Shown: one piece after another, positions 36,348-47,527 of the stretch | Layout: every line of letters starts with the position of its first letter | Numbering within the stretch: position 1 is the first letter of the stretch | Origin: Agelas oroides | Taxonomy: Eukaryota > Porifera > Demospongiae > Agelasida > Agelasidae | Direction of reading: 5' to 3' | Length of the DNA stretch: 64,000 bases | Assembly: GCA_949130485.1 (NCBI GenBank) | Contig: OX422183.1 | Coordinates: 28,274,816-28,338,815, forward strand | Position numbers and translations under genes: made by a program | The notes under the pieces: generated by a model | What the model saw: only the letters and a program-made list of their open reading frames with translations | Databases searched by the model: none | Told to the model about the DNA's origin: nothing

Positions 36348-37587
36348 GTATACGGATATGACGTCAAAAGATTACAGCTGCACCCGTACAAGCCATGAAT
36401 ATTGGATAATGCATGTGATATTTGATCGAAGCCACGTGACTGTTCGTAATGTGCAAGCGCGTTGCTGTTGCCAGCAAGACTCGTTACAGGCTTATATTGG
36501 ATGGTGCTGTCTTACTTGTCATCTGTAGATGCACCGCTTGCAGTAGACTCGCTCTCGCTCACTGATGTCGATCTGCCCGACTAACAGTAAGTACTAACTA
36601 GTATCATACTGCTACTCTCGAACAGGTCCTTGCTTGTAGAGAAACCGTGTTGTCCGCAGGTACTGTAGTAGTTGCAATCAAGTCAGTAGGAGTTCGAACA
36701 AAACCGTCGTTCCAAGCGCCAGCGTACCTATTTGCTAGGGGTCTCATTACTTTCACGTCGTTTCATCTCCCCCTGTCACATGACCCACCGAGGGGGTGGG
36801 GTCAGGGCACGAGCGCACTAATGTCTAACCGAGGCAACGTAACAGAAATGAAGGTGCAGCCAACCTGAAACTTTGTCTGAAAGCTACAACCAGCAATGTC
36901 TGATTTCCGGTTACGGATAACCTACAGGATGGTGAAATTCATCTTTGCGCTGGATGACTGAGGCACTGGCGGGATCAGCACTGAACTAAAATTTCATGAG
37001 TTTGCAGCAAAACCTGATGGAGTTGCCTTGATGCCACCAACCAGCCATGACTGTGAAGATGATGAATGTGTAGATGGAAGTGCAATAAGTCCTGCAACAG
37101 TATATGTGCATGTTTTTAGGGCTTAAAAAAAGTGGAACAATTGTATTTGACAGTTGTTTGTATTTATTTCAGAGGTCACTGCAGTATCGATCGGTACATA
37201 TGGAACCAGAGTGTCCTTAAGCGTTGTTTCCTGGCTCCTCTAGGCCCAGTTTTTGTCAGCTGAGTGGGTCCTTGGGAATGAGGCTATAAACATCATTTAT
37301 GATAACCTGTCAGTGTGCAGTCCAGAGATTACATGTGAAACTCTGTGGTGTATAGCCTGCTAGAGGCTATATACCAGTGATTGCAACAGTATATGTGCTT
37401 GTTTGCATGCAGCTGTATATTCATTATCAGAGACTGTAGACTGCATTGCACTCACACAAAAAATGACAACTTTCCACAATAACAGAAGACATACAAAAAG
37501 GAATATAGAGGTTCAACAAGTTTAATCAGTCAAAGGTCATATATATCACATCTCCCCCTCACTTAGATCAACACAGTCATTGTGGGG
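36348..37587. other. Intergenic stretch, one weak coding trace
   Basis: A + strand frame near 36960-37120 (ISTELKFHEFAAKPDGVAL ... DDECVDGSAI) reads like protein but has a stop at about 36958 and no recognisable domain. No repeats or terminal structures are seen. Confidence 0.3.
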
Positions 37588-37989
37588 TAGTCTCGTCCCC
37601 AGACCCTCCTGAAAAGCGGAAAGAGGGTCTGGTGTTCTGAGCAACATTTCTTGTCACATGGGGCAGCGTAAAGAATGTCATAATGACATTTTACATCCGG
37701 GACTCGAGTTTTCTGATGACCTAGACTTCTGCACGGTGTAGTTTACAAAAGCTTGATAAGGCCACAAAGTTTCTTGGGAAAGCTGAAAATGAGCTGCGAG
37801 GTAAGTTTTTTCTACCTCCAATTCTGTTCAAAATACAATCGCTTACGTCATGCACATGTAATTATGTGTTCTAGAATCTGATTGGAGCTCTCAGATTGGG
37901 GAGCTACCCCGCCCCATGTGACAAGAAAAGTCGCTCAGAACACCAGACCCTCTTTCTCCCACGTGCGAGAGGGTTTGGGCACGAGACTA
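37588..37989. mobile_element. MITE, TAGTCTCG subtype, 400 bp
   Basis: TAGTCTCGTCCCCAGACCC and arms of about 90 bp (including CACCAGACCCTCTTTC and GCCCCATGTGACAAG) are mirrored up to GACTA at 37989. Flanks ATTGTGGGG and ATTCTGGGG give a 9-bp duplication with one mismatch. Confidence 0.8.
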
Positions 37990-38335
37990 ATTCTGGGGGT
38001 CGACTTGAATGACACTTGGTACAGGTTCACACTTTGGCTTCCAGGTCTGCATCCAGGCTCGCCCACCACACACAGCTTCTTGCCTGGGTGTACATGTATC
38101 TCGCGCAGTTTCTGGATTACTCGCGCTCTCTTCCTGGTGGTGGAACAACCACTCTTGGCCAGTCTTGCACCCCGAAGTAAACAACCATCCAGCACACTCA
38201 ACTTTGTCCTCCTCCAATTCTGCTGCATTCCTCCCTTTGGCTCTTGCCAACCATGGAGCACAAATCTTTGCACTTGAGCCAGCACTGTGTCTTTGTTGGT
38301 CCAAGTCTTGATCTGCTTGGCTGTCTAAGCAAACG
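37990..38335 (-). pseudogene. Ty3/Gypsy-type integrase zinc-binding region fragment
   Basis: Read on - from about 38330: TAKQIKTWTNKDTVLAQVQ, RFVLHGW, LSVLDGCLLRGARL, then in shifted frames VVPPPGRER, IHPG-like text, LDADLEAKV and TCTKC. These are the end of the RNase H linker and the HHCC finger of a Metaviridae-type polyprotein. At least three frame breaks are present. No LTRs or protease/RT parts are seen. It is a decayed retrotransposon relic, annotated only. Confidence 0.75.
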
Positions 38336-38389
38336 GCATAGTCTTGGCAACAGGCTGGGTTGGAAGTGTACACTGCAAACAAAATGCAC

Positions 38390-38470
38390 AGCCTGGTTCC
38401 CAGACCTTCTCCGGCTTCAGATTTTGATTGCTTGCAGCAAAATGGCGAGGAAAGGCCTGGGAGATCGCAT
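38390..38470. repeat. Degenerate GCCTGGTTCCCAG palindrome
   Basis: GCCTGGTTCCCAGACCTTC and GAAAGGCCTGGGA face each other around the TTGCTTGCAGCAA core typical of this MITE family. No target duplication is visible. Confidence 0.45.
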
Positions 38471-38778
38471 CACATGCAATGATGTCAGAGGTAGACACAC
38501 TTTGCACCAAAAACCGAGCTGTACTGCCACTGCCACACAGTCCACACATTCACGACAGTATCTTATACCTCTAGACAGAGCTTCCATCTGCCTCCTTTGA
38601 ACCATCGACAGACGAAGAGTGAGTAGACTCGAGCTGCATAGACAAGATCATGAAGATGTTTATAAGTTGCCACTGTTACGTGCCGAATTACCCTTTGAAC
38701 CTACAGTATGCATGCTCCACCCACACATATCACGTGAGGGGGCATCAAACGACGTGAAAGTATTGAGACCCTATTTGC

Positions 38779-38909
38779 TAGCCTCGGTCCCAGGCCTCCC
38801 CCGTTTTGATCTTCCCTTTGCGTTCACAATAATAAACGTCTTCCGCTCCCGTGTATTATTGTGAACGCAAACGGAAGGTAAAAACGGGGGAGGCCTGGGA
38901 ACGAGGCTA
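38779..38909. mobile_element. 131-bp TAGCCTCG palindromic MITE (GTTCACAATAAT subtype)
   Basis: Hairpin arms TAGCCTCGGTCCCAGGCC...TTGCGTTCACAATAAT and inverse. Perfect 9-bp flanking duplication CCTATTTGC on both sides. Same subtype as 56726-56882. Confidence 0.92.
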
Positions 38910-38999
38910 CCTATTTGCTATACTGTGGTGTATTTATGATGCAATTGAAATTCTACAACTGTCACGTTCACTGGCTGTAGGTAGAGAGTGTGAAATCTT

Positions 39000-39726
39000 C
39001 GAGGGGTCCGCCACGGCGCGCCTCGGCGTACGAGATTTCGAAATCCACTGGATTTCACGTGGATTTCGGATTTCAGAATGTATTTCTGGATTTCAAAGTG
39101 GATTTCTGGATTTCAAGCGGATTTCTGGATTTCAAGCGGATTTCTGGATTTCATTTGAACCGCTATTATTCTGAAGATACAGCTAGAATATACTCATGAA
39201 CAATCATGAACCGCATTCCTCTCAGCCTATATGCTAACAGAATACAATGTCACAGGCACTTCACCGCTACATAGTGCCTAGGCAGCGTGTTCGTTGATTG
39301 TCATACATATTCATACACATACTGTGTGTTCGTTGACATCTCATACATAATACATCTGACAATTGCAATTACATCACCTCGGAAGAATGACCTTTGTACC
39401 CGACCGAAGATCGGCCGGGTACAAAGGTCATTCATTGTGGTGACATTCTATTACGTCATAGAAAATCGGTGCACGTGCACGTTGTGTAGTGTAATTAATG
39501 TAAATTATACGGATATTTGCGGAGCATTTTAATAGAATCCTGAATTGGATTTCAGAGTGGATTTCTGGATTTCAGAATGGATTTCTGGATTTCAGATTGG
39601 ATTTCTGGATTTCACAGTGGATTTCTGGATTTCAGTTTGGATTTCTGGATTTCACAGTGGATTTCTGGATTTCAGTTTGGATTTCTGCCGACAGTGTACG
39701 AGATTTCTTTCGTGACGGACCCCTCG
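39000..39726. mobile_element. Satellite-bearing hAT-like element, copy B
   Basis: Inverted relative to copy A at 24685. Termini CGAGGGGTCCGCCACG and CGTGACGGACCCCTCG are flanked by exact GAAATCTT (38992-38999, 39727-39734), an 8-bp duplication. It holds TGGATTTCTGGATTTCA arrays at 39040-39155 and 39545-39685 and the hairpin GACCTTTGTACCCGACCG... at 39387-39434. The 30-bp array is reduced compared with copy A. Confidence 0.88.
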
Positions 39727-40246
39727 GAAATCTTACAGTTTCTCGTGGTAGAGCGCACTTTGCTGACATTGCGCAGTACTGTTTGACTCCGAGGACTCAC
39801 TTCCTGGTTGCTGGGGTGATCAAGGAAGTTGTGAGTTGGCTCTGAGAAGAACCAGTTATAGTTGACTTGCTACGTTTTCCACGAGGCCTAGTTAATCGAA
39901 CTTCTAGCTAAAACTCGGTTCAAATATGAGAAATCCTAGCTGGCTGATGATTTGTTGGCATCGTAGTGCACATCTGTGACATCACAAATTGTCTGTGATG
40001 CTACAACGGCTCTTTTTAAGTATGGCAAGTATATAGAGAAGCTAAAACTCGCAGCGCAGGCCGTGTACGTGCAAATAACGATGATTTGCACCGTTTATAT
40101 GTGTAAATAAGATGATAGGGCTTTACTGTAGAATTTGAAAACTTTCAAAAGTTTTACTCTCTTGGTTTGGAGCACTGTAGCAGCCCCGTTTCCCTTCGCC
40201 AACAGACTCTTCCAGCACGCTCTTCACTCCCGCATTAGCCAAAACA

Positions 40247-40717
40247 ATGGAGGATGACGGTACTTTCATAGACGGGGAGCGATCTGGTAGTTTGGGTAGC
40301 TTGTCCACGCTACTAACATTACCATCGCACAAACACTCGCTAAACTCTCAAAAGTTTTACACCTATAGTCAACGCTTCGAAAGTAAGCCACACCTATTGC
40401 AGGAAAAGGGTGTGGCTTGCATTGTGGGTGAAATTTCGCGGTTAAAATTTTTGCGGTGTGAGGCAAATCCGCGAAAACCGCGAAAATTTTGTCCCGCGAA
40501 AATTTCTCCCCATATGGTATATGCGTATATACTTAAACCCGGAAATAGATTTACTTCGCATAATGGAAATTTTGTAAAGCTTTTTTTTTTCTAGGGACTA
40601 AAGCATCAGGGAAGCCAAACGAAGTGCCACAAACTAAAAGAAAGAACGGAGAAAGGCTCTGTATAGGTTACACACCGAGTACAGTTTTTTTACGAGGTTT
40701 TGACAACCACAGCACAT
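40247..40717 (+). CDS. Possible small two-exon gene, function unknown
   Basis: ATGG in good context (AAAACAATGG) opens MEDDGTFIDGERSGSLGSLS and runs to AAA|GTAAGC at 40381. After an intron containing CGCGAAAATTTT repeats, a strong T9-CTAG acceptor at 40594 joins in frame (phase 1) to RTKASGKPNEVPQTKRKNGE and continues to a TAA at about 40717. The last codons fall in a 126-bp palindrome (40667-40792), so the true end may differ. No domain is recognised. Support is only the matching phases and start context. Confidence 0.35.
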
Positions 40718-40792
40718 AATTACCGAGGTGAAGCGGAGGTAATTATGTTACTGCTAAGGTTTTCAAAACCGAGGGAACCTGTACGAGGTGTT
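40667..40792. repeat. 126-bp imperfect palindrome
   Basis: ACACCGAGTACAG...TTTTGACAACC is mirrored by GGTTTTCAAAACC...CTGTACGAGGTGTT, with the centre ATAATTACCGAGG/TTCACC region. Another short foldback. Confidence 0.6.
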
Positions 40793-40934
40793 TAACTCTT
40801 TAACAACCGTAGGCTATTTACTGGAAGTGTTTATTAGGCTATGGATACCTTCCATGGTCCGTATTTTCACTTCTGCTTGGAGCTAGCAGTGGAAACTTGA
40901 GTCAAAGCTTTATTGACACATTCTCTGTGGGTTC

Positions 40935-41300
40935 ATGACCTTGGACACACCCACTCATTAGCGTGCGTTCAATAGTCAGGGCCCTCCGACCAGAGAACGC
41001 TCCTCAGGACTAAAAGCTGCCTAAAATGCCAGAAATGGAGTCCCTACAAGGTGAAAGGAGCGTTTTCTACGCCCGTTTGTGCAAGAAAGCAGACAAATGG
41101 CCCACCCGGCATTGACCAAGGCTTTTCTACAGGCAGCTGCAACCGCCGCCATGCACTGTCAGCCAGAGCGGGTGCACCCACCCACCTACCCCTGTCCCAC
41201 CCTTTCTGCTAGTGCAGAACCTATCTTCAAAACGGATTGTGCCAACATGTCGTTTTTATGATCGAGGTGTTCGACAACTACCCTGGCTCCATTGTGCTCC
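40935..41300. repeat. Old interspersed repeat, copy 1
   Basis: Shares, in diverged form, CTGCCTAAAATGCCAGAAATG, CAAGGTGAAA, AAATGGCCCAC and CACCCACCTACC with 49145-49385 in the same orientation and order. No ends are recognised. Confidence 0.45.
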
Positions 41301-41518
41301 GCCCCTTGAAGGCTTCTAGACCAACCCTCTTATAGTAATGGCGGAACTACAGACGAGATAAAAATCTTGTAGCTATTCGCCTGGTGTCGCAAGCCAGACC
41401 CTTTCTGCTCCCGACAGCACTGATAGCTTTCAGTATAGCCTGCAGATGAAGGGTCTGGAGACTGGGTTGTTGTTAACGGGGCCGTAGCCACCGGTCCGGT
41501 TAGTCTGGTGTCTGCGTG

Positions 41519-41615
41519 ATATGGGGCTCCCCCAAATCGGGGCCCCCCGGGCCCCATATCTCTAGAGATGTGAGGCCCGGTGGGGCCTAATACACTAGTG
41601 ATATGGGGCCTTGTG
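41519..41615. repeat. GC-rich palindrome around ATATGGGGC
   Basis: ATATGGGGCTCCCCCAAATC is answered by GGGGCCCCCCGGGCCCCATAT and a further ATATGGGGCC at 41605. It could form a strong hairpin. Confidence 0.6.
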
Positions 41616-41782
41616 GTTTCAACCACTTTTTTCCTCACCCGTGGCTTGCTTGGCATCGCCAATTAGCGTCATTGCTTGGTGGTCACCCACGCAAGACCCC
41701 AAGCACACAGGTACATGTTGAAACTTGCGAGATGGCTGTGAACAGTGTGAAAGAACTCTTACTACTACTGGTAGTTGGGGTG

Positions 41783-42215
41783 TCAGGTGGGGGAGCACCA
41801 ACACTGCTACACACATCGTAGCTCCCATTTGTTGAGGCAAGACTTTCATAATTATGTAGTCTGGGGGGACCGAAACCCGTGGTCATGCGAGGACCGGAAA
41901 GGACACTCTTCTGAAGACCAGTGTTTTTTGAGGATATCTCCCAAAAAACAATAACTTACTTTCCCATAACTGCCCCACCCATTTAAGTCATAAATGCCCC
42001 ACCCATTTAAGCCATAAATGCCCACCCGTTTAAGACATAAATGTCCCACCCATTTAAGCCATAAATGCCCCATCCATCTAAGCCTTATATAAATGCCCCA
42101 TCCCCATATCCCATTATGTTTTAACTTCACACCCTGTGTATGCGTGAAACTTTTCACATAATGGACACCGATGTGCCAGCTGGTGTTGGTGCTCCCCCAC
42201 TCAACACAACTTCTG
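41783..42215. mobile_element. 24-bp-tandem repeat family, copy R2
   Basis: GGTGGGGGAGCACCAACAC lies at 41788 and inverted at about 42185-42205. Between are CATGCGAGGACCGGAAAGG and 24-bp units ATTTAAGYCATAAATGCCCCACCC (about 41976-42105). Same family as R1 and R3. Confidence 0.65.
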
Positions 42216-42797
42216 AACAAGCAGGTACAGATAAAGTCTGTCGGCCTTGCCAAATGAGGAACCCGCAGCATCCTTCAATGGATCCACCCGAAGACACACA
42301 TGTTCTAACAACCATAACACCTTAGGCATGCCAACCACACCTTAGGCAGACCTAAAAATCATAACAATAAGCACCAGGCTAGACTTCTCACTGTGCGTGA
42401 AGGAATATCTCTCCAATAATAATTCCTTGCCCCAGCCCCATTCCCATTTTCCAAAGTTAACCATAGGATAGCCCTTTGGTGAAGAGATAATTGAGCCGGA
42501 GGCTGAGGTGGTGGATAGTGAGAGTATCCGCTCAGGCAATGTGCCTGTACAGTCAACCCACCCAGGCCCGCAACCCCGTCCGCAGGGGATCTCCACTTAG
42601 CTACCACAGTGTATTTAATTGCGAGAGGAAGGACAGCTGTAGTCAAAAGACCCCATCTTTATCCATCTCCACATATATACACGTATATAAAGCCCTTATC
42701 CTAACACAACCCCTGACCCAGCCCGTAGAGAAACCTACAGCATGCACATAGAGAGGCTCCGGTATCCGAGCTACTGTTACAACTTAGCCACAAGTGA

Positions 42798-43293
42798 GCC
42801 TTCCAAAACTTAGTCAAGAACCTCTTTACAACCCGTAAGTCAAGTGTGAGAGAGCCTCACACTCGTACTGTTAATTTTAGTGAGCCTTGGACTAATAGCA
42901 CAACTGTGAGTGAGCCTCACAGTGATAAGTCAAGTGTGAGAGAGCCTCACACTCGTACTGTTAATTTTAGTGAGCCTCGGACTAATAGCACAACTGTGAG
43001 TGAGCCTCACAGTGATAAGTCAAGTGTGAGAGAGCCTCACACTCGTAATGTTGATTTCAGTGAGCCTCGGACCCATAGCGTAACTGTGAGTGAGCCTCAC
43101 AGTGATAAGTCAAGTGTGAGAGAGCCTCACCGTCGTAATGTTGATTTCAGTGAGCCTCGGACCCATAGCGTAACTGTGAGTGAGCCTCACAGTGATAAGT
43201 CAAGTGTGAGAGAGCCTCACACTCGAAATATTAATATGAATGAGCCTCAGACCTATAGCGACGACAGCGAGTCTACGGGAGACGGTACGTTGG
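42798..43293 (+). CDS. Frame-preserving 90-bp repeat exon (Ser-Glu-Pro-His repeats)
   Basis: Open from 42798. Repeat starts fall at 42846, 42936, 43026, 43116 and 43206, exactly 90 bp apart. Each 30-residue unit is three 10-residue sub-units of the type xxSEPHxxxx (VREPHTRTVN, FSEPRTNSTT, VSEPHSDKSS). The protein would be hydrophilic and disordered. A GTACGT donor after GGAGACG (about 43287) could end the exon. No ATG lies nearby, so it would be internal. It is attached to repeat copy R3, so it may be element-encoded. Confidence 0.45.
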
Positions 43294-43463
43294 TTCGCCC
43301 ATCCCCCTAGTTAGTGTTATGATAACTCCACCCATTTTAGACCCACCCCCAATTTGCTTAGAATATTCTTAGCTGTGTAATGCCAACCGAGAGCTGGGCT
43401 CCTCACTCAAAGCAAGCCTTAGGCGGGGAGTGGTCCCGCCCTTTCTATAGTAGGCCACGGGTC

Positions 43464-44171
43464 AGGAGAGTATGCCCTCAAGGTCTAATCCCAAAATGTC
43501 TAATGGTCATTTGTACTGGAATGTCTAAAGTACTGAGCAATTAACACCCTGTACCAGGAGGGTGACCTTGCTATGTGAGGTTCATTGTTTGACAGGTTTT
43601 GATAGATGACTGCGGGATATAAAATGGGCTTGTAGACCACGTTATATCTCATCATTCTTCAATCATGGAGTTCATTACCACTCAAAAAGGGAAACCAGCT
43701 TTGATCTTCAATGGAAGCCGCTTCACCGTCAACAGAAAAATGGACACGAGTCATGTACTGGATGAAGAACTCCTGCAGCAGACTGCAGGCCATAATCACC
43801 CTGTGGATGCTGTAGACTGTCAAGTCCAAGTCATCCGAAGCCAAATGAGGAAGAGAGCCCGTGAAGAAATAACCCCGTCTCAACAGAGGTTCAAATGATC
43901 CAGGTCGCAGCCGGGGGACAGCCAAGACCCAAGAAAGACGAGCAAATCAAAAGACGTGTTGCCGAGTTTAGCAATGGACAAAGAGCACTGGATTCATTTC
44001 TTTCAGCGCTAGCTAATATGGTTGTAGACTTTTCATAGGTTTAAGTGATAATTATACTGTCATTAGACATTCCAGTACAAATCTAAAAAGTATTAGACAT
44101 TCCGGTACAAATCTAAAAAGTATTAGACATTCTGACTATTAGACATTATGGGATTAGACCTTGTGGGAAGA
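43464..44171. mobile_element. MULE-like element with FLYWCH remnant, inside R3
   Basis: Subterminal AAGGTCTAATCCC and ATTAGAC repeats on both sides. It splits R3 between CCACGGGTC and CCCCGGGTC (9 bp, one mismatch), while R1 gives the uninterrupted sequence. It contains the short frame below. The outermost bases are not well matched between ends. Confidence 0.65.
43665..43898 (+). pseudogene. FLYWCH zinc-finger remnant of a Mutator-type protein
   Basis: MEFITTQKGKPALIFNGSRF, FTVNRKM and then GHNHPVDAVD, RSQMRKRARE. FLYWCH domains read F...G...L...G..Y...W.C...C...HNH. The start and the HNHP end are present, but the central WxC/Cys part is missing, as if deleted. It probably derives from the DNA-binding part of a MULE transposase. 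Confidence 0.6.
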
Positions 44172-44535
44172 CCCCGGGTCGGGAGTTCAAAGGGACCGAA
44201 ACCCGTGGTCATGCGAGGACCGGAAAGGGTACTCCCCTGAAGACCAGTGTTTTTTGAGCATATCTCCCAAAAAACAATAACTTACTTTCCCATAACTGCC
44301 CCACCCATTTAAGTCATAAATGCCCCACCCAATCAAGCCATAAATGCCCACCGGTTTAAGCCATAAATGCCCCACCCATTAACATAAATGCCCCATCCCA
44401 TCTAAGCCATAAATGCCCCATCCCCATATCCCATTATGTTTTAACTTCATACCCTGTGTATGCGTGAAAATTTTCACATAATGAACACCGATGTGCCAGC
44501 TGGTGTTGGTGCTCCCCCACTCAACACAACTTCTA

Positions 44536-46944
44536 GTAATGCGTGGGGATTGTTAAGGGAGAGGGGGAGGGGGGGGGGGGGGGGGATGGCCACTTGTTCT
44601 GGATTGTGCTACTTGTGTGGGTGGGACTGAATAGTTCAGGGGATCCCGGTAGGGGTTCTTCATGCTGGGGATCAGTGCTGCGAAAAGAGGTTAGACTATT
44701 GGTGGGGCTAAGTGGCTGGGGAGGTGGCTGGTTCTGGGGGGAGTTAGGGGTAGGGACATGGGCTGGGCTTGGGGTGGGGCTAAACAGTAGGGGGAAGGGC
44801 TATGGGGGGGGGGCAACCGTACTGCAAGCAACGGAAAGCTGGGCGGGGCCTGGGAACGAGGCTAACTTGCCCCTGGGGGACACTTTACTTTGGGGGGCAA
44901 GTTACTTCGTGACACAGAGTTAGGTTTTTTGTAACCCCAAGCAGAGAGGAGCTAGCAGACCACGATAGCGATGCCTGTGCTAGGGAACAAACCATAGTCT
45001 CGCTAGCCACACCTTTCGCGGTGAGGGTGTGCCAGGCTTGCTAGACTAAGTAGTGCATATAGTGCAGTGATGTCTGAGCAGGTGAAAAGATAGCTATACA
45101 ACCGAAGGGCAGAATCTCGTGAGGCTTACCTGCATGCTGGAATCATAGATGGCTTTCCAATAGGCTTCCCTATCTGGCGGCTTTAATGGAGGGAGGCATT
45201 TTGTGTTCATTGGAAAATTGGTGGTTGCCTTCATGAACTTCACAAGCTGGAGTAAATTAGTGGGGAGAGTGAGGCAGTTGGAAAGGCAGACAGTGTACTG
45301 AGGAGAGCAGAAGGTCCCGGGGGGTGTAGTATTTGTGTCACAAGTGTATCAGGCTACAGCGGTTTATAGAAGTTGGTTTCACAAGCCAGTCTATGGCTTT
45401 TGCGAGGGAATCTACCTGCTTTTAACCACATCTATGCATGGGATTGTTTTTTTGTGGATGGTATGTATTGACAGGTCAGTGAGTGTCACCATTGGGGTGT
45501 ATTTGCCTTGTATTGATCAGTGGATAGACTTCTACAAGGAACACTGTTATTGCTCCAAAATAATGTCACTGTGACGTCAAAGAGGAGGATTGTAAATGGT
45601 CTGACTTCAAAATGAGTATGTACATGCAAACGTTACTACAACTGAAATTATTGGGAGGAAGAGGGGGTCACAACTTAAGGTCACAACAACGGTATTTTGA
45701 GAAAAATAGTTTGTAGGTGATCTCAATTCAGTGCGCATCTTGGAGGCAGTGCCTTTGGAATAGTCTCACAAATGAGACCCAAACAACCCCACTTTCAGTA
45801 TCATACACCCAACCAAACCCAACACAGATTACTTTCAGTGGATCATGTGTGTGGTACTGAAAGCAATATGTGGGTGGGTTGGTTAAATTGGTGTGGCTTG
45901 TGGGACTATAATGTAGCAGCGGCTATAGAATCTTGTAATGTCAACAGGTGATTTGGGGTAGATTGGGCTTGTACAGGCATGAAGCAGGTTGTTAGGAGCT
46001 TACATGAAGTACAGGCAGGGTTGGCTCCACTGTTAAATATAATGTGTAGAATGAGGATGCAAAGCATGCAGTTGGATTGTAGGAGATTGAGGTTATTAGT
46101 TTTGTCAAGAGAATTCTGCAGAGTTGTAGTGCAACCTAAAAGCTGAGAAGTAAGTCTTCTTAGTACATCAACATTTACTAGATCATGCGTGGAAGGCAAC
46201 CCACCTGGAGTCCTGAGTATGTAAATAGTAGCTATCTACATGCATAGCGCATGCGCTATAAGGCTAACGTTACACGGAAATGTATAAATGATGCCTATAA
46301 CTGCAACAAATTCATATGACACAAAGAATGCAACATCATAGATGTTTCTAAACAGCATGGACTACTGCAGGGGCTCAATAGGATATCAGTAAAGTGCCAA
46401 ACCAACTGACAACCCTCAGAACATTTGTGAGGGAGTCACTACAACTACACTTCAAAAAAATGATAAAAGCTGCAAGATTATGGTTGTTTTTGCAAGATCC
46501 TGGTTGTAAGATGGTCTGGAAAGCTTCCTCAGTGGTTACTAACTGCAAGATCCTAGGTTTTTTGAAAGTTTGTAGAGGAGCTTCTTCTTTAGTTACATTA
46601 GCTAATCTCTTTTTTTAGAAGACCTGTCTGGCTACATTCCTGGCATTTCTACCACGACCATGCATGCAACCAAGGAACTCTCCAAAAGCAGATGAATAAG
46701 ATCAAAGGAACAACAAACCTCACCTGAAATGTTGATTTGGCTTTGGCTGACTTTCTGATACTAACTAAACTAAATGGAAGATGCTTCTCAACTAGCATTT
46801 CTTGAACTATGTGTCACACACACAAAAGGAATGCAACTGAAGTGACCAAAGTTTGGTTGAAGTAACCTAAACCTTTTCACAGTGTTAAAACAACCGATCT
46901 GTTTCTGCAGTGATAAGTGTTCTGTAATAACCACATCTACCATA
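44536..46944. other. G-rich stretch, then intergenic DNA without recognised gene
   Basis: 44550-44820 is G-rich, with an uninterrupted G run at about 44569-44585 and TGGGGCTA repeats. A truncated MITE end (GGGCGGGGCCTGGGAACGAGGCTA) lies at 44841-44864, and a 54-bp TAGTCTCGC...GACTA palindrome at 44995-45048. From 45050 to 46940 I see no convincing exon or repeat. Confidence 0.4.
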
Positions 46945-47051
46945 TAGTCTGGATCCCAGACCCTTCCAACCGTGCAAGGAAGAAGGGTCTGGGTCCAAAC
47001 TGTTTTGCATACTGCAAGTGAGGGTGCTACAGAGGCTTGGCAACAAGGCTA
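46945..47051. repeat. TAGTCTGG...GGCTA MITE remnant
   Basis: TAGTCTGGATCCCAGACCCTTC with GAAGGGTCTGG facing it, then GGCTTGGCAACAAGGCTA. A diverged member without a visible target duplication. Confidence 0.5.
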
Positions 47052-47527
47052 TGGGTCGGTCCTGGGTTTTCTAGAATGATAAGCTTTCTCCACGGTTGGG
47101 GTTGCTTTGTTTGTGTGAAAACAAAACATGAGTGAAGCGACGATGCAGATTGGGGGTGGGTGCTTGCACAGGGATAGTTGAACCATTCTGTGCAACCACC
47201 TACCACCAATTTTTTGTGTTTGAAGTGCGAGTGCCTATGGTGGCTTGCCTAGGACAATGCAATAATACACAAGTGGAAGCACAAAGGAGGCCTGAGAGTG
47301 GAGGTTACCATTCCCATGTGCACTAGAACTGTTGTGTGTTGTTTTTATGTTGGCGGGTACACTTTAGTCAATGGTGCGAGACACAATGTGCATGCGTATA
47401 TCCTAGTATATTGTTGAATTACGTGTTAGGTTGGCCTTGTTGTACTATATATCTATGCATACATACCCACAATACAACATTATATTGTGTTGGGTTCAGA
47501 AAATGACACCAGGTTTCTCATTCACAG

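Larger units (their letters stand above)
43266..44535. mobile_element. 24-bp-tandem repeat family, copy R3 (interrupted)
   Basis: Collinear with R1 in opposite orientation: GACGGTACGTTGGTTCGCCC, AACTCCACCCATTTTAGACC, GTGGTCCCGCCCTTTCTATAG to 43463, then after an insertion CGGGAGTTCAAAGGGACCG, 24-bp units at 44300-44425, and GTGCTCCCCCACTCAACAC to 44535. Confidence 0.7.

Noticed and set aside
37882..38311. Plus-strand open frames of 100-131 codons over the 38-kb region
   Set aside because: They are antisense to the recognisable Gypsy integrase fragment on the minus strand.
44550..44820. G-quadruplex promoter
   Set aside because: The G run is real, but no gene start follows it that I can support.
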